From the NCBI GenBank assembly GCA_000434115.1, contig FR893995.1, forward strand, positions 1 through 28,993: a DNA stretch of 28,993 nucleotides, given 5' to 3'. A model generated the notes under the pieces. The model saw only the letters and a program-made list of their open reading frames with translations, made no database searches and was not told the origin of the DNA. A program made the translations under genes and the position numbers. Each line of letters opens with the position of its first letter. Positions within the stretch are counted from its first letter, which is position 1. The DNA comes from Roseburia sp. CAG:309. Its GTDB lineage: Bacteria; Bacillota; Clostridia; Lachnospirales; Lachnospiraceae. Shown here piece after piece: positions 14,901 through 22,162 of the stretch.

Positions 14901-17717
14901 TTCATGCAGTTTACCGGTCACCTGAATGGTTTTCCCATCAAACAAAACCACATTTTTTCCGGCATTTCCTGTGTTGTCGGTAATTGTTACCTCGCCTTTG
15001 CCGGTGACCCGGAAGGCTTTGTCCTTGAAGTACACGCCGCCGCCATAAGTAGCGGTGTTGCCGGTAATTTTGCCGCCGTGCAGGATCATCTCTGCGGTGT
15101 TGGGGACGACAATTGCACCGCAGTACACACCGCCGCCATAAGTAGCGGTGTTGCCGGTAATCTCGCCGCCGTGCATTTCAAATTTACTGTACTCTCTCAG
15201 AAATACGCCTCCGCCTGACGGTTTTACGTTGGTATCTGAACCTGAATAGGTTGCACGGTTATTTGTGATTTTTCCGCCGTACATGATGAATGTTGAGGGA
15301 TTGCTACTACTGCCCCAGCAAAACACGCCGGCACCGTGGACAGTCTCATTTCCGGTAATCGTCCCTCCGTACAGATGGATTGTTCCACCCACTTGGTCGG
15401 TGGATACACCGTTCTGAAAACCGGTAATCGTGCCGCCGTACATGTCAAAGGTGCTTCCTGTTGAGAGGGAAATGCCACCTTTCTTGTATACTTCATTGCC
15501 CTCTCGGCAAAGCTTGCCGGTTGTCCCGCAGTCTGTCAGCGTCAACTTTCCGTTTCCAGAAATCTTCACGGCACCATAGCCGGAGAAGGTCATCTTATGT
15601 CCGTTCAAACAAAGCACCACATCCGACGGTTCCCAACTGCTTTTCAGCGTGACATCCTGTGTCAGGTAGTAGCCGTCCACATCTTTAGGCATAGAGGTCG
15701 GCATCTGAGGCTTTGCGGGATCTTTCGCATAGGGATTCCACGGCTGAAAATTTAACTTCTTTTCTTGCGCATGATTGCCAATGTCGGTGTGTGTACCACC
15801 ACAGACACAGTGCGCTGTATGCCCCTGTGCGCGAAGCAACACCACATTACCCTCCTGATACAGCTCGTTTGTGAGCGCATCATCCGGGAAGAGGTTGTTG
15901 AAATATTCTCCGCCGGTTGCGTCAGTAACAGGGATGGATGCCTCGGAGGAATCCAAGTTCTCTACAGAAATACCAAAGCGTGCATCAGCATCCAGCTTCC
16001 CGAAGGAGAGCGTTTTCCCTGTGTGAAGCAGAATATTTTTCGTCTTACTCTCCTCGCCGCCCTGATTCTCAATTACCTTTGCTCCGCCGCTGAGGGTAAG
16101 CGTGCCATCCCGATAGTCCACGCCTATGGTGTTTTTGGTAATGGAACCGCCTTTCATCGTACATGTCCCGCTATCAAGCAGTACACCGGTGGTATTGCCA
16201 CTGATTTCGCCGCTGTGCAGGTTGAACGTGCCGCCTGTCACCGCAACGCCGGAGGAGCTACCGCTGATTTTGCCTTTCCCACAGTCCATCAGAGTGAAGG
16301 TGCTGTCGGTGCCTACGGTAATTGCAGAAACATCGCTCTGGGCTGTGATACTCTTTCCGTTCAGGCAGAGCATAATATCCCGATTCGGAGCTTCCCATGC
16401 TGCGCTTAGGGTAACATCTTTGCTCAGACAGTAGTATTTTGTGTTTGAAGTATCTTCTGTGATTTCATCCAAAGAGTTAACCTCCTTGAATTCTGTCTGC
16501 GTGCCGTTATCCAGTCGGTGTATATGAGGGGTTACAATGGAATACTTCCCATTTTCATCTTTCTTGACCCTCCCGTAGCTTTTATCCAGAGAAATGTCCG
16601 CAGAGCCGATTGCTTTTTGCCGCCAGATGTCATTCTTCCCCTCCTCATTTAACAGCCAGGTCACTTCGCCGGTGCCCATCTCCTTCTGCGTCTTGGATAT
16701 TACAGTAGTGTTGTTTCCGTCCTTGTATAGCTCACCCTCGTATGGTGCATCGCCGAATCTTGGTTTGGAGTGGTAATAGTAACAGTTTGTGATTTTACCA
16801 CCGGAGCTATTTTGTGCAATGGCGTAGTCTTTCGCTGTATAGGAATTGCCTGTGCCCCCATCCGTTCGGAGTTCATCGTCAAACAGGCAGTTTTTGATTG
16901 CGCCTGAATTTTCATAGGCAATGCCCGCAGCAGAGGCTTCATCCGGAATACGAATACCCGAAGTTCCCGCCCCCACCGCACTCAGGCAGTTTTCGATTGT
17001 GCCACTATTTTGGTAGGCGATGACGCCAAACTCCCCCGTGACATAGAGCGTATAATTGACTCTGGCGCTGCAGCGTTGGATAGTGCCTGCGTTATACGCC
17101 GCAATCAGTCCACATTTGGTAACATTGAAATTGTTGGCGTTCATCGTAGAGCCCATGTGGTCAACCTTCACAACCAGATCCTGTATTGTACCGCCTGTTC
17201 CAATCCGGCCAAAAAGGCCCTTTTTAGAAATTTCGTCTGGCTTAGTGTAGTCCCCCAGCCGAAAATTCTTTATGGTATAGGCGTTTCCGTCAAAGGTGCC
17301 ATTGTAGGGATGTTCCTGGGTTCCAATGGGCTCCCAACTGACGTTCTTCAGGTCAATGTCATGCAGCAGTCTGGCGTGAATATCGGCTGTTCCGTTGTTT
17401 ACCGTATCCCGAAACCATGCCAACTCCTCTGCGTTGGTAATTTGGTAGGGGGATTCTTTTGTGCCTTCTCCTGCCGGCTTTTTGTTTGTTGTTTCTGCCG
17501 CAACAGCCTGCAGGGCTTCAATTTCTTCGGCATTTTCTTTGTGGCTATCCCCCAGCTGTGCAGGGGCATACCCGCAGTCCTCTGTGTGGGCGGTGTGGTG
17601 CTCACACAACCCGGTTCCCGGCTGTTCGCTCTCCGCATAAACCGGTGTTCCCCATAGGGTAACCGTCATCGCCGCCGACAAAAGCAGTGCCAACGGCCTC
17701 CTTAGTTTGATTCTCAT
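11928..17717 (-). CDS. Giant secreted beta-helix / MBG / Ig-like surface protein
   Basis: 1929 residues from the ATG at 17717, which has AGGAGG in front and opens a good signal peptide (MRIKLRRPLALLLSAAMTV, cleaved after VYA). In order: a His/Cys segment (LCEHHTAHTEDCGY); GLUG-type region about 90-185; right-handed beta-helix repeats about 450-545 and 705-950, built of GGxITGNTATYGGGVY-like rungs; a second His/Cys segment near 1000; at least three MBG/YDG-type sandwich repeats (YTGxxxxP....VTVTGxGxYxGTA) between about 1030 and 1450; an Ig-like domain near 1605-1690; a Pro-rich linker; two Lys-rich fibronectin-III-like domains ending the protein. There is no LPXTG sorting signal or C-terminal membrane helix; the Lys-rich end may bind wall polymers. 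Likely adhesin or glycan-binding protein. The base composition appears more GC-rich than the ABC operon. Confidence 0.88.
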   Translation of the reverse strand: MRIKLRRPLALLLSAAMTVTLWGTPVYAESEQPGTGLCEHHTAHTEDCGYAPAQLGDSHKENAEEIEALQAVAAETTNKKPAGEGTKESPYQITNAEELAWFRDTVNNGTADIHARLLHDIDLKNVSWEPIGTQEHPYNGTFDGNAYTIKNFRLGDYTKPDEISKKGLFGRIGTGGTIQDLVVKVDHMGSTMNANNFNVTKCGLIAAYNAGTIQRCSARVNYTLYVTGEFGVIAYQNSGTIENCLSAVGAGTSGIRIPDEASAAGIAYENSGAIKNCLFDDELRTDGGTGNSYTAKDYAIAQNSSGGKITNCYYYHSKPRFGDAPYEGELYKDGNNTTVISKTQKEMGTGEVTWLLNEEGKNDIWRQKAIGSADISLDKSYGRVKKDENGKYSIVTPHIHRLDNGTQTEFKEVNSLDEITEDTSNTKYYCLSKDVTLSAAWEAPNRDIMLCLNGKSITAQSDVSAITVGTDSTFTLMDCGKGKISGSSSGVAVTGGTFNLHSGEISGNTTGVLLDSGTCTMKGGSITKNTIGVDYRDGTLTLSGGAKVIENQGGEESKTKNILLHTGKTLSFGKLDADARFGISVENLDSSEASIPVTDATGGEYFNNLFPDDALTNELYQEGNVVLLRAQGHTAHCVCGGTHTDIGNHAQEKKLNFQPWNPYAKDPAKPQMPTSMPKDVDGYYLTQDVTLKSSWEPSDVVLCLNGHKMTFSGYGAVKISGNGKLTLTDCGTTGKLCREGNEVYKKGGISLSTGSTFDMYGGTITGFQNGVSTDQVGGTIHLYGGTITGNETVHGAGVFCWGSSSNPSTFIMYGGKITNNRATYSGSDTNVKPSGGGVFLREYSKFEMHGGEITGNTATYGGGVYCGAIVVPNTAEMILHGGKITGNTATYGGGVYFKDKAFRVTGKGEVTITDNTGNAGKNVVLFDGKTIQVTGKLHEGTRIGVRSFHDPTDGNPITIAKATDGGWIQKGNFTSDIPDYGIALLDDGKTVQLQTHRHSWQYIVSEDGTTITEKCTAENCGLAEGNGGSVTIKAPAGNLIYDGQGKAAVLENTLISGVDVSEITYTKDGTAITGTPTDAGTYTAAVTVGGKTATVQYTIAQSGTEFSGGVTGTNTYAYGESIRVTVTPKATGKAPVKKVRALSTPQAGQMAIYEGDRQLTEAQTVTSGEELIFTIDTAKANLGKGWHTLTAKFVGSQNMAAQAETKKVYIREAWIYSSYVTVNGESFTYTGSPITPAVSVTLKGTQLMKDRDYTIAYTNHTNVGTATVTVTGIGNYAGTAKKTFVISKAAAPEISWPTASAITDGEKVSDSRLSGGSTQYGTFTWSDAVKDTIPTVGTSSYRVVFTPNADMEKNYETITTTEQDVSLTVNAKSLTGAQVTVSGSYTYTGQAQIPAADAVTVKLDGETIPGDQYTISASDNTNAGQATVTVTGTGDYTGTASGTFTIDKATSTPDLPTGLTATYGDTLKDVPLTDGWAWDDLSTSVGNVGENTFPATYNKDSSGNYNPVQQNLTVKVSPASYKITLTGQADDPTQITLNEAVVEPGNTGTTVTYGYNITNEAPANWQTERVFSGLTANTTYYFFAKAEVTTNHANTISQGVAITTPKKSVSGIEIINQPANLSYTSGQTLDLNGLSVNVNYNDNTSENITWDSGKLTSDPAQGTVLTVAEHNGKVIIISYGGKTAKTDALTVGKAEQPAPTPVPGSSDNATPAPGATEAPVVNKDQLPRTTFVRRKKIGKKGIRITWKGVRGAQSYNVYRAEKANGKYKLVANVKESCYTSKKKNARKYYYKVVAVAKKKANNSEMSAYAISANVDKAAASAAQAAAGNTAATGKIKILKGKVTKVKAKAKKGKIVVSWKKYKKASGYIVYRAESKYGVYDEFAVVKKNSFEDKDSVKGRKFYYKVCAFKNKGNGKILSGISKKASVKAK
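15037..15161 (-). repeat. Tandem 93-nt unit inside the beta-helix region
   Basis: The 32 bases at 15037-15068 recur identically at 15130-15161, an in-frame period of 93 nt (31 residues, one or two helix rungs). The repeat codes for ITGNTATYGGGVY. Exact nucleotide identity points to a recent internal duplication or gene conversion. Confidence 0.75.
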
Positions 17718-17828
17718 AATCTTCCTCCTTACAACCGGAGGGTGTTTGCCTCCCGGTTCTTTTACTATTACTATTTGATCCTGCACCCTGCCGGGTGCAT
17801 TTTTCCTTTTCCGGCAGCCTGATGGCTG
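17718..17828 (-). promoter_or_regulatory. Hairpin-rich leader of the surface protein gene
   Basis: The 111 nt between the pseudo-receiver stop and the surface-protein start hold three inverted repeats: ACAGCC/GGCTG around 17810-17828, GCACCC-TGCC-GGGTGC near 17783-17800, and AACCGGGAGG/CCTCCGGTT ending just before the AGGAGG. No clear promoter is visible, so the two genes may share a transcript with these hairpins acting as a processing, attenuation or translation-control site. Confidence 0.45.
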
Positions 17829-18203
17829 TCAAAAGCATCCTGTCCGGTGCACAACCTGTCCAAAGGCTTTCCTCAGGCTATGAATATCCACAGGCTTTTT
17901 CCCAAACCAGTCCGCATTGTACCGATAGGCACGCAGGGCAAAATCCAAATCCGAAAGCCAAAAAATATGCGCATGCGGTCTTTTCTCCCACAGCAGTTCC
18001 ACAATCTCCAGACTAAAGCTGCCATCCTGCGCCACCACAAATAAATCAACCTCAGGCCCGTCCCGCACCAAACTGCAAAAATCCTCCTGTCTCACATAGG
18101 GGGTAATCTCCGCAAAACGCAGATATTCTCTGGCACATTGGTCAAGCTGTCCTAACAAAATTTCCAGTTCCCCAAGGTTTTCATTGTAAAGTGCAATCTT
18201 CAA
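17829..18203 (-). CDS. Stand-alone receiver-like protein lacking the phospho-acceptor Asp
   Basis: About 124 residues with the receiver (REC) fold pattern and no output domain. It aligns by eye to the LytTR regulator encoded opposite: DLFVVAQDG matches DIIFLDIYM, and DFALRAYRYNADWFGKKPV matches EFAVDSYEVGAAYYLVKPF. The conserved Lys and Pro are kept, but Ala (about residue 59) replaces the phosphorylated Asp and the acidic pair after strand 1 is reduced. It therefore cannot be phosphorylated normally. TTG at 18203 lies seven bases after GGAGG; GTG at 18206 is also possible. It precedes the surface-protein gene on the same strand. A role as dimerisation partner or antagonist of the regulator is inference. 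Confidence 0.7.
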   Translation of the reverse strand: MKIALYNENLGELEILLGQLDQCAREYLRFAEITPYVRQEDFCSLVRDGPEVDLFVVAQDGSFSLEIVELLWEKRPHAHIFWLSDLDFALRAYRYNADWFGKKPVDIHSLRKAFGQVVHRTGCF

Positions 18204-18277
18204 CACGTCTCCTCCCTTCCACAGCAGATTAAAAAAGCATGAAAAAAATCGATTCTTTTACAGAACCGACTAAATTT

Positions 18278-18305
18278 AGGATACCATTTTTCACCACTCT
18301 GTCAA
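18278..18305 (-). promoter_or_regulatory. Promoter of the pseudo-receiver / surface protein genes
   Basis: On the minus strand TTGACA (18305-18300) lies 16 nt before TATCCT (18283-18278). The -35 is perfect and the -10 weak, the pattern of an activatable promoter. The direct repeats at 18312-18344 lie immediately upstream. Confidence 0.55.
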
Positions 18306-18311
18306 TAGGTC

Positions 18312-18344
18312 TTGCATGAGATGTCAAAAATCTGCACGAAATGT
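18312..18344. promoter_or_regulatory. Candidate LytTR operator (direct repeats, 20-bp period)
   Basis: TTGCATGAGATGT (18312-18324) and CTGCACGAAATGT (18332-18344) share TGCAYGARATGT and are spaced 20 bp start to start, about two helical turns. LytTR regulators (AgrA, ComE) bind imperfect direct repeats with about this spacing. The pair sits between the two divergent promoters, directly upstream of the minus-strand -35 box. Confidence 0.5.
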
Positions 18345-18373
18345 AGGTCAAACCAAAAAAAATATGATATAAT
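18345..18373 (+). promoter_or_regulatory. Promoter of the LytTR/GHKL genes
   Basis: A perfect TATAAT at 18368-18373, 43 nt before the start codon. The hexamer 17 nt upstream (AGGTCA, 18345-18350) is a poor -35 and touches the proposed operator, which suggests activator-dependent expression. Confidence 0.55.
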
Positions 18374-18415
18374 AGTTCCAGAAAAACAAACTTCTTAAGT
18401 TAGGAGGCGAAAATT

Positions 18416-19162
18416 ATGCGGATTGCCATTGTAGATGACCTTTCCACCGATTCCGAAGCTTTGCGGAAGCTGTTCTGCCGCTGGGCATCAGAACAGGGGA
18501 TTCCTTTGGTTCCTCCCCCTGTTATATTGGAAAGCGGCGAAGCTCTGCTTGCCCATTTCGCTCCGAATGCCTTTGATATAATCTTTCTGGATATTTATAT
18601 GACCGGCATAACCGGTATGGAGGTTGCCCGAAAAATTCGGGAGCAGGATACGCATTGTCAGCTAATCTTTACAACCACCACCGAAGAGTTCGCTGTGGAC
18701 AGCTATGAAGTTGGGGCGGCATATTATCTGGTAAAGCCCTTTTCCTATGAAAATCTAACACAGGCACTTTCACGCTGCAGTGCGGAGCTTTTGGAACAAA
18801 GCCAGTGCGTAATCATTCCGGGTGTAGCAGAACAGCCACCACTCCTGCTTCATCAAATTACCTATACCGAATACCAAAGTCGCAAAGTAGTGGTTCATCT
18901 GCTTGGCGGAAAAAAACGCCTCATCTCCATGCGGCAGGCTGATTTTGCGGCTCTGCTGTTGGCGTATCCCTATTTCTGCGACTGTATGCGTGGCATTCTG
19001 GTTAATCTGGAGCAGGTGGAAAGCTTAACGGCAACTCATTTTCTTCTGTCAGATGGGACATCTGTTCCTGTCAGCCGATTAAAATATAAGGAGGTGCGGG
19101 AAAAATATCTTTCCTTTGCCTATGCCCGCATGAGAGGAGGCTTCAAAAATGGAACTCTATGA
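18416..19162 (+). CDS. LytTR-family response regulator (AgrA/ComE type)
   Basis: 248 residues. Receiver domain 1-120 with acidic pair D7-D8, phospho-acceptor D59 in DIIFLDIYM and K107 in LVKPF. A LytTR DNA-binding domain follows from about 145 (QITYTEYQSRKVVVHLLGG through LSDGTSVPVSRLKYKEV). The ATG at 18416 follows AGGAGG. The end overlaps the kinase gene by 14 nt. Partner of the GHKL kinase; the likely target region is the shared intergenic segment with its direct repeats. Confidence 0.93.
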   Translation: MRIAIVDDLSTDSEALRKLFCRWASEQGIPLVPPPVILESGEALLAHFAPNAFDIIFLDIYMTGITGMEVARKIREQDTHCQLIFTTTTEEFAVDSYEVGAAYYLVKPFSYENLTQALSRCSAELLEQSQCVIIPGVAEQPPLLLHQITYTEYQSRKVVVHLLGGKKRLISMRQADFAALLLAYPYFCDCMRGILVNLEQVESLTATHFLLSDGTSVPVSRLKYKEVREKYLSFAYARMRGGFKNGTL

Positions 19163-20465
19163 TATACTCCACCCGATGCTGGAGCTTTCCGTCTCTCTCC
19201 CCGCTATCATTCTGTGCTTTCTGCCGATGAAAAACCATCTGAACGGCAAGGGAAAGCTCCTCTTGCTGTGGGGCATTCCTACTCTGATTTTGTGGTGTGT
19301 AGGGATGGGCTGGCTCTGCTGGCGGCTTCGTTATAGCACAAAGCTCTGTATGCTTTTGACGCAGGTATTGCTTCTGCTGTTCTATTGCAAAGCAGTTCCG
19401 CTATCTCGGTGGAAAACCGTCAACGTATTTCTGGCGGTTTGCAGTGTGTTTTCCAGCATGTATAATCTGGCAATTCTGATAGATGCCCTTCTGTTTCGGC
19501 GGAGTGGTGTAGTTGCGCTTTCCCTAAACAGTACCATTCTTTATGTCCTGCTGTGCTGGCTGCTGCTGGGAATTTTATGCTACCCTGCCACACACGCCGC
19601 CCATTGGCTGTTGGATGAAGTGGAAATGCCGGAAACCTGGTATATATTCTGGATATTGCCGTTGGTGTTCTGGTGTCTGAATACCACCCTCCGCCCTAGG
19701 AAATATTCCACGCTTTATACCAACCGTGTGATGCACTTCTATCCGATTTTAATTCTTGCACTTTTGGGGCTGATGCTGCTTTATTATGCCCTGTTTTACT
19801 GGATGGCGCGGGGACTTGCCAGAAATATGCGTCTGGCACAGGAAAACAGGCTACTGCAAATACAGTCCGCCCAGTACCGCATTCTGCAAAAGAACATTTC
19901 CGACACCCGCCGCGCCCGTCATGACCTGCGCCAGCATTTCAAGGCATTGCAGGGCTGTGTGGAGAGTGGCGACCTGTCCAGAGTGGCAGAGTATGTGAAA
20001 GCCTATGGGGAGAGCCTGCCTCCAGATACGGTCCGTCCATTCTGCAAAAATTATGCTGTGGATGCCGTCCTGCACCATTATGCAGAACAGGCCCTTCTCC
20101 AGCAGACCGACCTGAAGGCTATGGTCCAGATGGAGGAGCAGACGGTCATTCCAGAGCCGGAGTTCTGTGCGCTTTTGGGAAACCTGCTGGAAAATGCCAT
20201 TGACGCCTGTGCCGCCTCCAGAACGCCGCGCATCATCCGTCTGCGCACCCGCCAAAAAGAAAACCAGCCACTTTATCTGACAATGGACAACACCAGCGAC
20301 CAGCCGCCGGTATTCGATGCAAGGCGGCTTGTTTCCTCCAAGCATGGGGGCTTTGGCGTTGGGACGGAATCTGTGCGGATAACTGCGGAACGCTATAATG
20401 GGGACGCCCGTTTTGAATGGAAGGATGGAATGTTTTATGCTTCGGTAATGCTGGTGCCTCAGTGA
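19149..20465 (+). CDS. GHKL-type sensor histidine kinase (AgrC-like)
   Basis: 438 residues. Seven hydrophobic segments over residues 8-225 form a membrane sensor with little outside the membrane, as in peptide-sensing AgrC/ComD kinases. A short coiled segment leads to the phospho-acceptor His at 258 in RHDLRQHFKAL, the N box LLGNLLENAIDAC near 344 and the Gly-rich lid HGGFGVGTESV near 399. The classical DxGxG box is replaced by DNTSDQ, usual for this group. AGGAGG precedes the ATG. No AgrB/AgrD-type peptide genes are seen nearby, so the signal is unknown. Confidence 0.92.
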   Translation: MELYDILHPMLELSVSLPAIILCFLPMKNHLNGKGKLLLLWGIPTLILWCVGMGWLCWRLRYSTKLCMLLTQVLLLLFYCKAVPLSRWKTVNVFLAVCSVFSSMYNLAILIDALLFRRSGVVALSLNSTILYVLLCWLLLGILCYPATHAAHWLLDEVEMPETWYIFWILPLVFWCLNTTLRPRKYSTLYTNRVMHFYPILILALLGLMLLYYALFYWMARGLARNMRLAQENRLLQIQSAQYRILQKNISDTRRARHDLRQHFKALQGCVESGDLSRVAEYVKAYGESLPPDTVRPFCKNYAVDAVLHHYAEQALLQQTDLKAMVQMEEQTVIPEPEFCALLGNLLENAIDACAASRTPRIIRLRTRQKENQPLYLTMDNTSDQPPVFDARRLVSSKHGGFGVGTESVRITAERYNGDARFEWKDGMFYASVMLVPQ

Positions 20466-20489
20466 CCTCTCAGATTGATGGATTTTCTG

Positions 20490-20511
20490 GTTATCCCGTA
20501 TCCGGGATAAC
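20490..20511 (+). terminator. Hairpin after the kinase gene
   Basis: GTTATCCCG-TATC-CGGGATAAC is a perfect 9-bp stem 24 nt after the kinase stop. The following GTAGTCTTCTC is only weakly T-rich, so termination is probable but not certain. Confidence 0.55.
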
Positions 20512-20644
20512 GTAGTCTTCTCACATAATAGAATCTGATCATGGACGAAGTGCTTTTATGGATTTCCACCAAGAAAACAATCAAAATAATATGCAGAATA
20601 CGTCCACAGATCTAAACAATTAGAAATGAAATAACATGTTTTGC

Positions 20645-20696
20645 AAAAAGCCGCAGTTCGAACCGATCTCATTCCAAACCAGTCCGCGCTGCGGCT
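20645..20696 (-). terminator. Terminator of the aspS-gatCAB operon
   Basis: On the minus strand AGCCGCAG (20696-20689) pairs perfectly with CTGCGGCT (20656-20649), which is followed by TTTTGC. The loop is long (about 32 nt). It begins 22 nt after the gatB stop. Confidence 0.7.
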
Positions 20697-20718
20697 AAAA
20701 TTATTTTCGAACTTCTAT

Positions 20719-22149
20719 CTACAACAGTTCCTTCAACAGTTTATTTACCATTCCCGGATCTGCTTTTCCTTTCATCGCCTTCATCGTCTGTCCGACTAAG
20801 AATCCGATGGCTTTTGTCTTTCCTGCCTGATAATCGGCTACCGACTGCGGATTGTCCGCGATCACCTGCTCGACTACAGAACGGAGAGCACCCTCGTCGT
20901 TGACAGTCTTTAAGCCGTTTTCTTCGACATATTGATTGACATCAATGTCCTCGGAGAACATTTTTTCAAAGACTTCTTTTGCGACGGTCGAGTTAATCGC
21001 ATTTTCGTCTGTCAGCCGGATCAACGCTGCCAGATTTTCCGGCGTAAATGTAATGTCTTCCGGCTCCATTTCCTTCTCTTTTAAGAGACGCATGGTCTCC
21101 ACCATAAGCCAGTTTGATACCTTTTTCGGATTGTGGCAGATTGCCGTCGTCTCTTCAAAGATATCGGCGAGTTTTTTGGAACCGGTAATAATACCGATGT
21201 CGTACTCCGGAATATCAAATTCTTTTTTGTAACGTTCGGCTTTCGCATCCTGAAGTTCCGGCTGGCGTTCTTTCACGGCTTCGATCCACTCGTCGCTGAT
21301 TCGGATCGGCACAAGATCGGGATCCGGAAAATATCGGTAATCCTGTGCATCCTCTTTGGAACGCATCGCATACGAATATTCCTTGTTATCATCCCAACGG
21401 CGTGTCTCCTGGATGACTTTTTTGCCCTCCTCGATAAGTTCGATCTGACGAGCACGTTCGCCCTCGATCGCACGGGAAATCGCTTTAAACGAGTTCAGGT
21501 TTTTCATCTCGGTACGTGTACCAAATTCACTGGCGCCGACTTCGCGAACCGAAAGGTTGACATCGGCACGCATCGAACCTTCATTTAGTTTACAATCCGA
21601 AGCGCCGAGATATTGGATCGTCATGCGCAGTTTTTCAAGATACGCAATAACTTCTTCCGCACTCCGCATATCCGGTTCCGATACGATCTCGATCAACGGC
21701 ACACCGGAACGGTTGTAGTCCACGAGAGAACAGTCCTCCCAGTCATCATGCACCAATTTTCCGGCATCTTCTTCCATATGAATCTCATGGATACGCACCT
21801 GTTTTTTCCCTGCCGGCGTCTCGATATCGACGTGTCCATTGCGGCAGATTGGCAGATAAAGCTGTGAAATCTGGTAGTTCTGCGGGTTATCCGGATAAAA
21901 ATAGTTTTTACGGTCAAATTTGCAATACTGCGTGATCGAACAATTTGTCGCAAGTCCGACTGCCATTGCATATTCCACCACTTGTTTGTTCAGCACTGGG
22001 AGGGAACCCGGCATACCGGTACAGACCGGACAGGTATGTGTATTCGGAGCGCCACCAAACGCGGTGCTGCATCCACAGAAAATCTTCGTCTTTGTCGCAA
22101 GTTCCACATGGACTTCAAGACCAATGACGGTTTCGTATTGTTTTGCCAT
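20719..22149 (-). CDS. gatB: Asp/Glu-tRNA amidotransferase subunit B
   Basis: 476 residues, the normal full length. GatB activates the misacylated Asp-tRNA(Asn) or Glu-tRNA(Gln) with ATP before amidation. The N-terminal cradle has TVIGLEVHVEL, the zinc-site cysteines in CGC and CPVC, GMPGSLPVLN, YFYPDNPQNYQISQ and HEIHMEEDAGK. The helical domain and C-terminal YqeY-like tail follow, ending KADPGMVNKLLKELL. Last gene of the operon, 13 nt after gatA, with a good ribosome site and a terminator behind it. Confidence 0.97.
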   Translation of the reverse strand: MAKQYETVIGLEVHVELATKTKIFCGCSTAFGGAPNTHTCPVCTGMPGSLPVLNKQVVEYAMAVGLATNCSITQYCKFDRKNYFYPDNPQNYQISQLYLPICRNGHVDIETPAGKKQVRIHEIHMEEDAGKLVHDDWEDCSLVDYNRSGVPLIEIVSEPDMRSAEEVIAYLEKLRMTIQYLGASDCKLNEGSMRADVNLSVREVGASEFGTRTEMKNLNSFKAISRAIEGERARQIELIEEGKKVIQETRRWDDNKEYSYAMRSKEDAQDYRYFPDPDLVPIRISDEWIEAVKERQPELQDAKAERYKKEFDIPEYDIGIITGSKKLADIFEETTAICHNPKKVSNWLMVETMRLLKEKEMEPEDITFTPENLAALIRLTDENAINSTVAKEVFEKMFSEDIDVNQYVEENGLKTVNDEGALRSVVEQVIADNPQSVADYQAGKTKAIGFLVGQTMKAMKGKADPGMVNKLLKELL

Positions 22150-22162
22150 CTTACATTCCTCC

